Assembly: GCA_903881085.1 (NCBI GenBank)
Contig: CAIRSA010000523.1
Location: forward strand, 1-36,009
DNA length: 36,009 nt
Direction: 5' to 3'
DNA from: an uncultured Acidobacteriia bacterium
GTDB taxonomy: Bacteria > Acidobacteriota > Terriglobia > Bryobacterales > Bryobacteraceae
Positions 25,401-33,465 of the stretch are shown here, one piece after another. The stretch's first letter is position 1. Each line of letters begins with the position of its first letter. The notes under the pieces are model-generated. The model made no database searches, had not been told where the DNA came from, and worked only from the letters and a program-made list of their open reading frames with translations. A program made the translations under genes and the position numbers.

Positions 25401-25465
25401 GTGTGAGGATTGCGCAGCGCATCAACCGGTTCCAATTCCATTTCTCGTTGGGGCAGGCGTTTTGA
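22421..25465 (+). CDS. Omp85-family outer-membrane assembly protein (BamA/TamA-like)
   Basis: Outer-membrane beta-barrel assembly factor, 1014 residues from GTG 22421. The signal hydrophobic core is about residues 36-50 (APALPGLVAMLALWMV). Several POTRA domains follow (about 65-640; for example KRIAEIRYEP, YKLVHLEVTGNKYFDARTI, RFVREVIVSGLSRTSEQLV). The C-terminal 16-strand barrel (about 650-1014) contains the conserved loop-6 RGF in NSHRGF and ends in Phe (FHFSLGQAF), as outer-membrane proteins do. The start is uncertain: GTG 22490 and ATG 22550 are in frame, but ATG 22550 would cut into the signal core. The hairpin element at 22456-22541 lies within this 5' region. The next two genes encode SurA-like and TamB-like partners. 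Confidence 0.93.
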   Translation: MANQRGILFRKSPGQRSSARPRPVVGSVPRFCKRAPALPGLVAMLALWMVSPRAELRAQGESYQGKRIAEIRYEPEEQPLSKAYLRFIQPLAQGDAFELIKVSEAIEKLFASGRYSDIAVDAQLRGDEIVLTFKTEPSWFVGGITLSGVPDPPNAGQLESSTQMLLGSEFTEDDLLSASRNMELVLRNNGFFLSSITPRYNYDKPTQQVDIQIGITAGKRARFAEPVITGNLVHPLEKVIAAARWKRLLGMFGYQSITESRVQSGVERIRAMYQKKDHLMARVALEKMTYDAETNTAAPTIHVDAGPQVHIKADGAKISKGKLKQLVPVFQERAVDRDLLVEGRNNITEYFQSSGYFDAGVDFDTEQVSPQEQLIRYTIDRGDRYKLVHLEVTGNKYFDARTIRDRFSILPADWLRYRNGRYSESMLRKDLNSIMYLYRSNGFINVEVKRRIEQNYQGKELDVAVFVEIEEGAQVLVSNLELTGINPKDLPYVQSILNSMTGQPYSPQNIATDRETILNYFFNSGFPDSTFEYSEKPGSQPNTVDMVYAIKEGPRRFVREVIVSGLSRTSEQLVRSRINLHPGDPISQQKMTESQRRLYDLGIFAKVDMAIQNPEGEEREKNILYNLEEASRYSWSAGFGAQIARIGSSGGTNFDAPVGSTGFSPRVSLGLSRTNFLGLGHTFGIKTRISDIQRRATVTYLAPQFTGNERLNLTLTGVYDDSRDVRTFAAKRQEGTVQLGDKVSRSITVQYRLTYRRVSVDSNSLKITPDLIPLLSQPVQLGIIGATFIQDRRDDPIDSRRGVYNTVDVGFASSALGSQSQFGRLLFRNSTYHRLTKDVYFARTTTFGILSSLRTADTPLDVPLPERFFAGGANSHRGFPDNQAGPRDPITGFPIGGKALLVSGIELRFPLIGDSIGGVLFHDAGNVYSSLGKISFRFDQRNMTDFDYMVQAVGFGIRYRTPVGPIRVDFAFAPNSPRFEGFSGTQDQLLLGQGVRIAQRINRFQFHFSLGQAF
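22456..22541 (+). ncRNA. Structured hairpin element, copy B
   Basis: Outer stem GCCCGGGCA (22456-22464) with TGCCCGGGC (22533-22541), 9 bp. Internal loop ACGGAGCTC on the left and GGCCC on the right. Second stem GGCGCG (22474-22479) with CGCGCC (22522-22527). The apical part contains GCAG...CTGC. The right arm encodes APALPGL, part of the signal-peptide core of the Omp85 protein if the start is upstream. Confidence 0.7.
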
Positions 25466-26091
25466 TGCGAGCACGTGTAGCGGCCGTCCTGTTGACTGCG
25501 GCGCTCTTCGCGCGGGGCGAGATCATCGACCGCGTGGTGGCAACAGTGGGAAACCAGGTCATCACGCAGAGCGAGATTGTACGGCAGACGCGAATCACGG
25601 CGTTTCTTAACGGCACGCCGGTAGACCTGAGCGCCGCATCGAGGCGCAAGACCACCGAGCGAATCATTGAACAGGAGTTGATCCGCAAAGAGGCGCAGAT
25701 CAGCCGCTATCCGCAGCCGGAGATTTGGGAGACGGAGAAGATGCTGCGCGAGACACGCGAAGCGCGAGCTGTTTCAGAACCAGAATGGCAGCAGTTGTTG
25801 AAGCGCTATGGCATCAGCGAAGAAGAGTTGCTGCGGCATTTTTCGCTGCAACTGCGGGCGCTGCGATTCACCGATTATCGCTTCCGTCCGGCTGTGCAGG
25901 TGAATGAGAGTGAGGTGCGTGAATTCCACGATAAGAAGTACGCGGGGAAGACGGCGCCGCCGTTTGAAGATTCGCGAGAAACGCTGGAGCGAGAGCTGAT
26001 CGATGAGCGCGTAGACCAGTCGTTGGACCGGTGGCTGAAGGAAGCGCGCATATTGACGCGCGTCGAAATCCGCGAGGAGAGCTTCCGGTGA
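25465..26091 (+). CDS. SurA-like periplasmic chaperone without a parvulin domain
   Basis: A 208-residue exported protein (signal RARVAAVLLTAALFARG). The body begins EIIDRVVATVGNQVITQSEI, the hallmark of the SurA N-terminal chaperone domain. A helical core follows, ending with the segment that in SurA returns after the PPIase domains (ETLERELIDERVDQSLDRWL). The rotamase domains are absent, so this is a chaperone-only SurA that would deliver unfolded outer-membrane proteins to the Omp85 barrel. ATG 25465 overlaps the Omp85 stop by one base (TGATG). Its 3' end overlaps the TamB start. Confidence 0.85.
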   Translation: MRARVAAVLLTAALFARGEIIDRVVATVGNQVITQSEIVRQTRITAFLNGTPVDLSAASRRKTTERIIEQELIRKEAQISRYPQPEIWETEKMLRETREARAVSEPEWQQLLKRYGISEEELLRHFSLQLRALRFTDYRFRPAVQVNESEVREFHDKKYAGKTAPPFEDSRETLERELIDERVDQSLDRWLKEARILTRVEIREESFR

Positions 26092-29000
26092 GGTGGCTGC
26101 GGAACACTTCCATTGCGGTTCTGGCGCTGCTGCTGGTGGCGGCAACGGTGGCGTTTTTCGCGGTGCGGTCGGGATGGGTAGGGGAAAAGGTCCGCACTAC
26201 GGCGATTGCGGCGATCGAGAAGGCGACCGGCGCGCGGGTGGAAATGAAGTCGTTTGATTTTGATTACGCGACGGGCGCGGCGCGGCTGAATGGGCTGGTG
26301 CTGCACGGCCTGGAAAGCGAGGCCGAGCAGCCGTTGTTTGCATCGAAGGCGGTGCAGGCCGATTTGAAAATCATTTCGATTTTCGAGCGCAAAGTGGATT
26401 TGAAAAAGCTGACGGTGGAGAGCCCGCGAGTCAACATCATTGTGGCCGCCGATGGCAGCAACAACATCCCCAAGCCCGCGGCAGCGAAGGAGAGTGGCAG
26501 GAATCCGCTGGAAGAAGTTGTGAACCTGGCGGTGAATGAATTCCAGGTCAATGACGGCATGGTGAATTATGCGCAGCAGAAATATCCACTCACCGTGCAT
26601 GGCGAAAATCTCAGTCTGAAACTGGACTTCGAGAAGGCGGGCCGAAGGTACGTGGGTACAGTGGCTTCGGAAAACCTTACGGTGAAAGCTGGGAAGATCG
26701 AAACGATCGCACTGCATGTGGACTCGGGTATTGTCATCGGCGAGAAGAAAATTACGCTATCGTACGCACGGGTTGGCACGAAGCAATCGTCGGCGACATT
26801 GTCCGGCGTGATTGTTCCGTTCCCGGACATGGAAGGGCAGTTCGACGTTGCGGGGAAGGTATCGATCGGCGAGATTGCCGGATATATTCACAGCCGCGCG
26901 GCAGAGGGCACGGCGAAGGTGGATGGAAAACTGCATTGGAAGGGTTCGGATTACGGCTTTCAGGGCAAAGCTTCTGGCGCGGGGCTTACGTTGCGCGCCG
27001 GTGGAGCGATGTTCCGCGATATTACGATCGAATCCACGGTGGCGCTTTCACCGGATTTGATCAAGTTATCGCAGCTGTCAGCGTCGTCTCCGGAGGGCGA
27101 GTTCAAGGGCAGCGCTGAACTGCGGGCCATGAGCCGTTTCACGGTTGACGGAAATATCACAGACGTGTCGTTGGAAGAGCTGAACCCCGATCAGGCAAAG
27201 GGCAAGCTTGCGTGGAGCGGCCTGGTGAGCGGTCCGGTGCATGCGTCAGGCGCGATCATTGCGTCGCAGGTGCAGGATGCGAACGTGAATGCGCAGTTAT
27301 CGATTGTGCCCTCTACTGGAGCGATTCCACTGGAAGGGTTTGTGAATTTCAATTTCGTACAGAAGGCCAATGCGATCCAACTCACGGATTCGTATGTTTC
27401 CACACCATCGACGCGGATCACGGCCTCGGGCACATTGAACGAAGCGTTGCGCGTTGCTTTTTCATCGAAGGATTTGAAGGACCTGCTGCCGGCGCTGACG
27501 CTGGCTGCGGTGGATTTGCCGGATGGGCTGCCCATCGAGCTGAAGAACGGGACAGCGAAATTCGATGGCGTAGTGACAGGCGATTTGAAATCGCCGCACA
27601 TAACGGGCAAGGTTGCGCTGAACAATTTCGTAGTTGATGAGCGGCAGTACGGCACGCTCACTTTTGACGCCGACGTAACGCCGGCCACGTTCAAAGCCAA
27701 TCGAATTGTAGTAAGCGAGAACGGTTTGCAGGCGAGCGGCAATGCGGTGCTGCCATTGAAGGATTGGAAGCTGGATGAGGCGGGAGCGATGTCGGCGGCA
27801 CTTTCGATGCGCGGGCTACCCGTGGCTGAGTTGCTGCAGCAGGCAGACGTGGATCTCGATGCAGAGGGACTGCTGAGCGGTACGGCGAACATTATCGGCA
27901 CGCCACGCGACCCGGCCGTGCAGGCCAAAGTCACGATCGATAATGGCGTCATCGCAAAAGAGAGATTGGACCACATCGAGTTGGACTTGCACTACACGGA
28001 TGGCGTGGTCAACATCATCTCAGGCGTGGCAACCGCGAGCACATCCAAGATTTCCTTCAAGGGTTCTTACGATCGCAAGGGCGCGGTGAAGTTCGATGTG
28101 ACGGGTGCGGCAATTGTACTTTCGCACTGGAAGATCGTGCGCGATCTGCCACGGGCGATGGATGGCACAGGCGAATTGCGGGCCATCGGCAGCGGTGTGA
28201 TCGAGGCCAAACAGTTGAAGTTGCGCACGCTGGACGCGCGACTGGCGGTGAAGGATTTTTCGCTCGATGGCAAGAAGCTGGGCACGCTGGATCTGGTGGC
28301 TGCCACCGGGGGCTCCACGCTTAGCCTGCAGGCCGATGCGGCCATCAGCGGTGCGAAGGCAAAGCTGAAGGGTGAATGGCGATTGGAAGGCGACTATGAA
28401 GGGTCGGGGCAACTGGACTTTACGCCGATATCTTTCGCCACGCTGCAGGATTTGCAGCCACCCGATGCGAACAAGGAACGCTGGCCGGTATCGGGCGTGC
28501 TCGCGGCATCGGCGGCCTTCAATGGGCCTGCGTTGAATCCTTCGAAGTGGAAGGGGAAGATCACGGTTGCTACGGTGGAGGCGCGACCGCAGCGCCGCAT
28601 TCGAGAGACCAATGCAGCAGCGCAGGATCTGGTGCTGAAGAATGCCAAACCGATTCAGCTCGACATCGATGGCAACGCGATTACGGTGCGGTCGGGGCAG
28701 TTGGTAGCCAAGGATACAAGCATCGACGTGAGCGGAACGTTCTCGTTCTTTGACCGTAGCCCATGGGATTTGAAATTGAAGGGGGCCATGAATCTGGAAG
28801 TGGCGAAGAACTTCGATTCGGGAATCCTGGCGACTGGCGTGGCGACGATGGACGCGACAGTGCGCGGCGAACTGCGCGATCCGCAACTGTTCGGAAAGCT
28901 GGAATTGAAGAACGCTTCGCTGTTTGTGCAGGATGTTCCCAATGGGCTCGACAAAGTGAATGGCACGGTGCTGTTCATCAACAAGCGCGCCACCATCGAT

Positions 29001-30056
29001 AACAAACTGACGGGCGAAAGCGGCGGCGGAACCATCACGCTGAGCGGATTTGTGGAATCGGCGGGCGATGACCTGCGGTACCGGTTGCTGGCTACGGCAA
29101 ACAAGGTGAGGCTGCGGTATCCGGAGGGCGTGAGCACGGTGGCGGACTTCAATCTGGGGCTGACCGGCAGTTCGGCGCACAGCCTGTTGAGCGGAAATGT
29201 TTCGATTGTGCGAAGCGGCTTTACGCCGCGCACCGACATTGGAACGATACTGGCGCAGTCTGGTAGAGACTCTTCACCGCAGGCCTCGAGCAACGATTTC
29301 CTGAACAACATGCAGTTCGATGTGCGCATACAGACCGCGCCCAATGTGGAGTTGCAGACCTCGCTGACGCGCGACGTGCAGGCCAACGCCGACCTGCGAC
29401 TGCGCGGCAGTCCGGTGCGTCCGCTGGTGCAGGGACGGGTGACGGTGAATCAGGGCGAAATCAATTTCTTCGGCAACAAGTACACGATCAACCGCGGCCA
29501 GGTGGCTTTCTTCAACTCGGCGGACCCGGTGATCGATATGGATTTGGAGACGCGTGTGCGCGGCGTGGAAGTGACCATCAATTTCTCCGGGGCATTAAAG
29601 AAGTTGAATGTATCGTACCGTTCGGATCCTCCGCTGCAATCGCAGGAAATCATCGCGCTGCTGACGGTGGGCCGATCGCCGGATTCGAACCAGGCGATTG
29701 CCACGGCGCCGGCGGGGCAGAATCAGGGCGGCTTGATGGATACGACGGCAAACAGTCTGTTGGGCCAGGCGATATCGGCGCCGGTGAACAGCAGGTTGCA
29801 AAGGCTGTTCGGCGTGAGCCGGGTGAAGATCGATCCGCAGTTGACGGGCTTTGAAGGCACGCCGCAAGCGCGGCTGACCATTGAACAACAGGTTTCCAAG
29901 GACATCACGGTCACGTTCGTCACCAACCTCAATAAGACGCAGCAACAGATTGTGCGCGTGGAATGGGATCTGAATCGCAACTGGTCAGCGGTTGCGGTGC
30001 GCGATGAAAACGGAATTTTCGGATTAGACTTTTTGTATAAGCGGCGGTTTAAGTAG
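26088..30056 (+). CDS. tamB: TamB-like translocation and assembly module protein
   Basis: A 1322-residue protein anchored by one N-terminal TM (NTSIAVLALLLVAATVAFFAV). It consists mostly of AsmA/TamB-type beta-taco repeats rich in short alternating strands. The C-terminal DUF490 (TamB_C) domain shows GRVTVNQGEINFFGNKYTI, GVEVTINFSGALKKLNV and SQEIIALLTVGRSP. TamB proteins span the periplasm, contact an Omp85 partner and help outer-membrane protein assembly or phospholipid transport. GTG 26088 overlaps the preceding stop (GTGA), with GAGGAG 10-15 bases upstream; the longer frame from 26031 lies inside the SurA-like gene. With the two preceding genes it forms one envelope-assembly operon. Confidence 0.9.
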   Translation: MRWLRNTSIAVLALLLVAATVAFFAVRSGWVGEKVRTTAIAAIEKATGARVEMKSFDFDYATGAARLNGLVLHGLESEAEQPLFASKAVQADLKIISIFERKVDLKKLTVESPRVNIIVAADGSNNIPKPAAAKESGRNPLEEVVNLAVNEFQVNDGMVNYAQQKYPLTVHGENLSLKLDFEKAGRRYVGTVASENLTVKAGKIETIALHVDSGIVIGEKKITLSYARVGTKQSSATLSGVIVPFPDMEGQFDVAGKVSIGEIAGYIHSRAAEGTAKVDGKLHWKGSDYGFQGKASGAGLTLRAGGAMFRDITIESTVALSPDLIKLSQLSASSPEGEFKGSAELRAMSRFTVDGNITDVSLEELNPDQAKGKLAWSGLVSGPVHASGAIIASQVQDANVNAQLSIVPSTGAIPLEGFVNFNFVQKANAIQLTDSYVSTPSTRITASGTLNEALRVAFSSKDLKDLLPALTLAAVDLPDGLPIELKNGTAKFDGVVTGDLKSPHITGKVALNNFVVDERQYGTLTFDADVTPATFKANRIVVSENGLQASGNAVLPLKDWKLDEAGAMSAALSMRGLPVAELLQQADVDLDAEGLLSGTANIIGTPRDPAVQAKVTIDNGVIAKERLDHIELDLHYTDGVVNIISGVATASTSKISFKGSYDRKGAVKFDVTGAAIVLSHWKIVRDLPRAMDGTGELRAIGSGVIEAKQLKLRTLDARLAVKDFSLDGKKLGTLDLVAATGGSTLSLQADAAISGAKAKLKGEWRLEGDYEGSGQLDFTPISFATLQDLQPPDANKERWPVSGVLAASAAFNGPALNPSKWKGKITVATVEARPQRRIRETNAAAQDLVLKNAKPIQLDIDGNAITVRSGQLVAKDTSIDVSGTFSFFDRSPWDLKLKGAMNLEVAKNFDSGILATGVATMDATVRGELRDPQLFGKLELKNASLFVQDVPNGLDKVNGTVLFINKRATIDNKLTGESGGGTITLSGFVESAGDDLRYRLLATANKVRLRYPEGVSTVADFNLGLTGSSAHSLLSGNVSIVRSGFTPRTDIGTILAQSGRDSSPQASSNDFLNNMQFDVRIQTAPNVELQTSLTRDVQANADLRLRGSPVRPLVQGRVTVNQGEINFFGNKYTINRGQVAFFNSADPVIDMDLETRVRGVEVTINFSGALKKLNVSYRSDPPLQSQEIIALLTVGRSPDSNQAIATAPAGQNQGGLMDTTANSLLGQAISAPVNSRLQRLFGVSRVKIDPQLTGFEGTPQARLTIEQQVSKDITVTFVTNLNKTQQQIVRVEWDLNRNWSAVAVRDENGIFGLDFLYKRRFK

Positions 30057-30060
30057 CGAC

Positions 30061-30357
30061 ATGCGGTTGCGGACATCGAAGGACAAACTGAAGATTGAGC
30101 ACAGCATTATCGATGGCGTGCGCGATTTTTTGCAGCGGCTGATTAAGGCAAACCCGGAGATTCGCTCAGTGATTCCGGGCGTGATCCGACCGGTGCGCGA
30201 CGCACGCGGGGCGATCAAGGTGCGGCTTACGGTGCCGGTGCAGAACGGCTGGAAGGCGATCGCGTTGAGCGCGGGCGCACGGCAGGAACTGTTCATCAGT
30301 ACGACGATGGATAAAGACGCAATGGAACGGGCGATTGAAAAGGCATTGGAAGAATGA
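30061..30357 (+). CDS. Small protein, possibly DUF2103
   Basis: A 98-residue soluble basic protein beginning MRLRTSKDKLKIEHSIIDGV. The EHS-I-x-G element, followed by SVIPGVIRPVRDARG, resembles DUF2103, called a predicted metal-binding family, but I am not certain. There are no Cys residues and no TM. It starts four bases after the tamB stop, and its stop overlaps the decarboxylase start (ATGA), so it is cotranscribed. Function unknown. Confidence 0.65.
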   Translation: MRLRTSKDKLKIEHSIIDGVRDFLQRLIKANPEIRSVIPGVIRPVRDARGAIKVRLTVPVQNGWKAIALSAGARQELFISTTMDKDAMERAIEKALEE

Positions 30358-31727
30358 AACTGACGCGGGAACAGATGCGCGAGATCGGCTACAGCGTAGT
30401 CGACCGGCTGGTGGAACATTTCGAGACGCTGCCGGAACAGCGGGCGGCACAAAAGCGCACTCCCGCGGAATTGTATTCAACATTGCAGACGCCATTCGAT
30501 GAGCAGGGCATGGCGTTTGAGGCGGCGATGGCGGCGCTGGAACGCGACGTGTTTCCGAACAGGATGAACAATACGCATCCGCGATTCTTTGCGTTTGTGC
30601 CGAGCCCTTCGAACTTTGTGAGCACGATGGCCGATACGCTGGCTTCGGGATTGAACATTTTCAACGGATCGTGGATGAGCGGGTCCGGGCCGGCGGCACT
30701 GGAGATGACGGTGATCGACTGGCTGGCCGCGCAGTGCGGGTTTCCGCAGGAGACCGAGGGGCTTTGCGTGAGCGGCGGATCGAATGCTAATCTTACGGCG
30801 CTGACTACGGCGCGGTTTGCGAAGCTGAATCACCGGATCGCGGGCGCGGTGGCTTACTTTTCTGACCAGACGCATTCGTCCTTGATTCGAGCGTTTCATG
30901 TTCTTGGGTTCGAAGAGGCGCAGTTGAGAACGATCGCTTCGGATGCTGAGTATCGCATCTCGCTGCCGGATTTGTTGCAGACGATTGAAGCCGACCGGGC
31001 GGCAGGGCTGCGGCCGTTTTGCCTGATCGCCAACGCGGGGACAACGAGCACGGGTGCGGTGGATCCGCTGACGGAGATGGCCGCGATCGCTAAGCAGCAC
31101 GACATGTGGCTGCATGCGGATGGAGCTTATGGCGCGGCGGCCACGCTGTGCGAACGCGGACGTGCGGCGCTGCGCGGGTTGGAGCTGTGCGATTCGCTTT
31201 CCATTGATCCGCACAAGTGGATGTTCCAGCCGTTTGAGATTGGCTGCGTGCTGGTGAAAGATCCGCGCTGGTTGAAGCAGACGTTTACGATTCACGCGGA
31301 GTATTTGCAGGACGTGCACCGGTATGAAGAGGAGATCAACTTCTGCGACCGGGGCATTCAGTTGACGCGCGGTTTCAATGCATTGAAGCTGTGGCTTTCG
31401 CTGCGTGTGTTCGGCGTGGCGGAGTTCCGGCGCGGGGTTGCACGCGGCTTTGAATTGGCCGATCTGGCAGAGGCGGAGTTGCGGAAGTCGGGCCAGTGGG
31501 AGATCTGCACACGGTCGCAGATGGCCATCGTTAGCTTTAAGCATGTACGTGCGATCGATCATCAGCGCGTTGTGGAGAAGGTGCTGGAGGAAGGGTTCGC
31601 GATGCTGACTAGCACGGTGTTGAAAGGGCACGGCGCGTTGCGGATGTGCACGATCAATCCGAACACAACCGATGACGACATTGTGCAGACCGTCGAACAT
31701 CTCACCCGCATCGCTAGTGAACTATAA
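30354..31727 (+). CDS. Group II PLP-dependent decarboxylase (aromatic amino acid/glutamate type)
   Basis: A 457-residue decarboxylase. The PLP lysine is K288 in DPHKWMFQPF, the ring-stacking His is H174 in DQTHSS, and the Asp that pairs with the pyridine nitrogen is D256 in HADGAYG. HPRFFAFVPSPSN and the SGGSNANL segment are typical of aromatic-L-amino-acid decarboxylase-like enzymes. The amino-acid substrate cannot be read from the sequence. Translationally coupled to the small gene upstream (ATGA). There is no obvious functional link with the envelope genes before it. Hairpin element C begins eight bases after its stop. Confidence 0.92.
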   Translation: MKLTREQMREIGYSVVDRLVEHFETLPEQRAAQKRTPAELYSTLQTPFDEQGMAFEAAMAALERDVFPNRMNNTHPRFFAFVPSPSNFVSTMADTLASGLNIFNGSWMSGSGPAALEMTVIDWLAAQCGFPQETEGLCVSGGSNANLTALTTARFAKLNHRIAGAVAYFSDQTHSSLIRAFHVLGFEEAQLRTIASDAEYRISLPDLLQTIEADRAAGLRPFCLIANAGTTSTGAVDPLTEMAAIAKQHDMWLHADGAYGAAATLCERGRAALRGLELCDSLSIDPHKWMFQPFEIGCVLVKDPRWLKQTFTIHAEYLQDVHRYEEEINFCDRGIQLTRGFNALKLWLSLRVFGVAEFRRGVARGFELADLAEAELRKSGQWEICTRSQMAIVSFKHVRAIDHQRVVEKVLEEGFAMLTSTVLKGHGALRMCTINPNTTDDDIVQTVEHLTRIASEL

Positions 31728-31734
31728 GTATGTC

Positions 31735-31813
31735 GTCCGGGCAACGGCGTCTGGCGCGCCTGGACGGTTACGAATTCCTGGTATTTTCAGGGGCGCGCCG
31801 GCCCTGCCCGGAC
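31735..31813 (+). ncRNA. Structured hairpin element, copy C
   Basis: Outer stem GTCCGGGCA (31735-31743) with TGCCCGGAC (31805-31813), 9 bp; pair 2 is T-A where copies A and B have C-G. Internal loop ACGGCGTCT on the left and GGCCC on the right. Second stem GGCGCGCC (31753-31760) with GGCGCGCC (31792-31799), 8 bp. Apical CCTG...CAGG. It ends 19 bases before the sulfatase ATG and is not in an open frame with it. Confidence 0.75.
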
Positions 31814-31832
31814 ATTTGATATAAACGTAGGG

Positions 31833-33455
31833 ATGCTCGATAGACGTTCCTTCCTGAAAACCATGGCCGCCGGCGCTGCCGCGCTGCAGGCCGCCCCGGC
31901 GAAACGGCCCAACATTATCGTGATGATGGCCGACGATATGGGGATCTCTGACCTTGGCTGCTACGGCAGTGAAATCGCCACGCCGAATCTGGACAGGCTG
32001 GCGAAGAATGGAATGCGGTTCACGCAGTTCTACAACAACGCGCGCTGCTGCCCCACGCGAGCCACGCTGATGACCGGTGTGTATCCGCATCAGGCGGGCG
32101 TTGGACACATGGTGGAAGATTACGACGTGCCTGGCTACAAGGGCGACCTTAGCAAGGAAGTGGTTACGATTCCGGAAGTGCTGCGGCCGGCGGGCTATCG
32201 CACGGCGATGTCGGGCAAGTGGCACGTTACGCCTTACAAGCCGGACGCCAAGCATAACTGGCCGCTGCAACGCGGGTTCGAGAAATACTACGGCATTATC
32301 AACGGCGCGGCGAGCTACTTCCAGCCGGCATCGTTGACTCGCGACAACACTCCGATCACGGCCGAGGGGCCGAACTACTATTTGACTGACGCGATTGCGG
32401 AGAACGCGTCGAAGTACATCGAGGAGTTTGGCAAGGGCAGCGATCCGTTTTTCCTGTATGTCGCTTTCACGTCGCCGCACTGGCCATTGCATGCGATGCA
32501 GAGCGACATCGATAAGTACAAGGACCGCTACAACAAGGGCTGGGACGAGTTGCGGGCCGAGCGGCACAAGAAGATGATCGAACTGGGCATCGTGGATAAA
32601 AAGTGGCCCATCACTCCGCGCGATGACAGTGCTCCGAGTTGGAAGGACGCGCCGAACAAGGAATGGTTCGCACGGCGCATGGCTGTGTATGCGGCGCAGA
32701 TCGATCGCATGGATCAGAATGTGGGCCGCATTCTGGATACGCTGGAAAAGACCGGCAAGACGAACGACACGCTGATCTTGTTCCTGGCGGACAACGGCGG
32801 GTGCGCGGAAGAGTTGGGCGCGGCGCAGCAGCAGGTTTATATCCCGAAGACCAGCGTCCATGGAAAGCCAGTGGTGCGCGGGAACAATCCGGAGTTGATG
32901 CCGGGAGAGGACGAGACGTTCCAGAGCTACGGCCTACCGTGGGCGAACGCGAGCAATACGCCATTCCGGTTGTTCAAGCACTGGGTGCATGAGGGCGGCA
33001 TTTCCTCGCCGCTGATCGCGCACTGGCCGAATGGGGTGGCGAAGAAAGGTTCTATCACGCATCAGATGGCCCATTTGATGGATGTGATGGCGACCTGCGT
33101 CGATCTGGGCAAGGCAACGTATCCGGCGAAACATGCCGGCAACACGATTAAGCCGTGCGAGGGCAAGAGCCTGACTCCGATCTTCGAAGGCAAGCAGCGT
33201 GCGGGCTATAGCAACGGCTTGTTCTGGGAGCACGAAGGCAACCGGGCGATGCGATTGGGCAAGTGGAAGCTGGTGGCGAAGAACACGCGCGACTGGGAAC
33301 TGTTCGACATGGATGCTGACCGCACGGAGTTGACGAACGTGGGGGCTAAGTATCCGGACCGCGTCAAGTCGATGGTGGGGGCACACGACGCGTGGTCGAA
33401 GCGGGCCGGCGTCGAGGTTTTTGACGACGTGAAGAAGAAGAGGCGTAAGGCTTAG
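31833..33455 (+). CDS. Type I sulfatase (arylsulfatase family), Tat-exported
   Basis: A 540-residue formylglycine-dependent sulfatase. A twin-arginine signal (LDRRSFLKTMAAGAAALQ) sends it to the periplasm folded. Metal-binding Asp pair D34/D35 lies in MMADDMG. The sulfatase signature is C72-C-P-T-R76, where C72 is converted to formylglycine. GKWHV and LADNGG are further family motifs. The substrate is probably a sulfated glycan or aryl sulfate. No maturation enzyme is in the window. A TATAAA sequence (31820-31825) and TAGGG lie just before the ATG, so either a promoter close to the start or a ribosome-binding site may be used. Hairpin element C lies just upstream. Confidence 0.93.
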   Translation: MLDRRSFLKTMAAGAAALQAAPAKRPNIIVMMADDMGISDLGCYGSEIATPNLDRLAKNGMRFTQFYNNARCCPTRATLMTGVYPHQAGVGHMVEDYDVPGYKGDLSKEVVTIPEVLRPAGYRTAMSGKWHVTPYKPDAKHNWPLQRGFEKYYGIINGAASYFQPASLTRDNTPITAEGPNYYLTDAIAENASKYIEEFGKGSDPFFLYVAFTSPHWPLHAMQSDIDKYKDRYNKGWDELRAERHKKMIELGIVDKKWPITPRDDSAPSWKDAPNKEWFARRMAVYAAQIDRMDQNVGRILDTLEKTGKTNDTLILFLADNGGCAEELGAAQQQVYIPKTSVHGKPVVRGNNPELMPGEDETFQSYGLPWANASNTPFRLFKHWVHEGGISSPLIAHWPNGVAKKGSITHQMAHLMDVMATCVDLGKATYPAKHAGNTIKPCEGKSLTPIFEGKQRAGYSNGLFWEHEGNRAMRLGKWKLVAKNTRDWELFDMDADRTELTNVGAKYPDRVKSMVGAHDAWSKRAGVEVFDDVKKKRRKA

Positions 33456-33465
33456 GGCCGACGGC

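Noticed and set aside
30477..31700. 407-codon minus-strand frame opposite the decarboxylase
   Set aside because: Shadow of a well-supported PLP decarboxylase. No start signal or domain.
31735..31813. Simple rho-independent terminator of the decarboxylase gene
   Set aside because: No T-run follows. The same fold occurs inside or before genes at the other two sites, one of which (22456-22541) has no upstream gene reading towards it.
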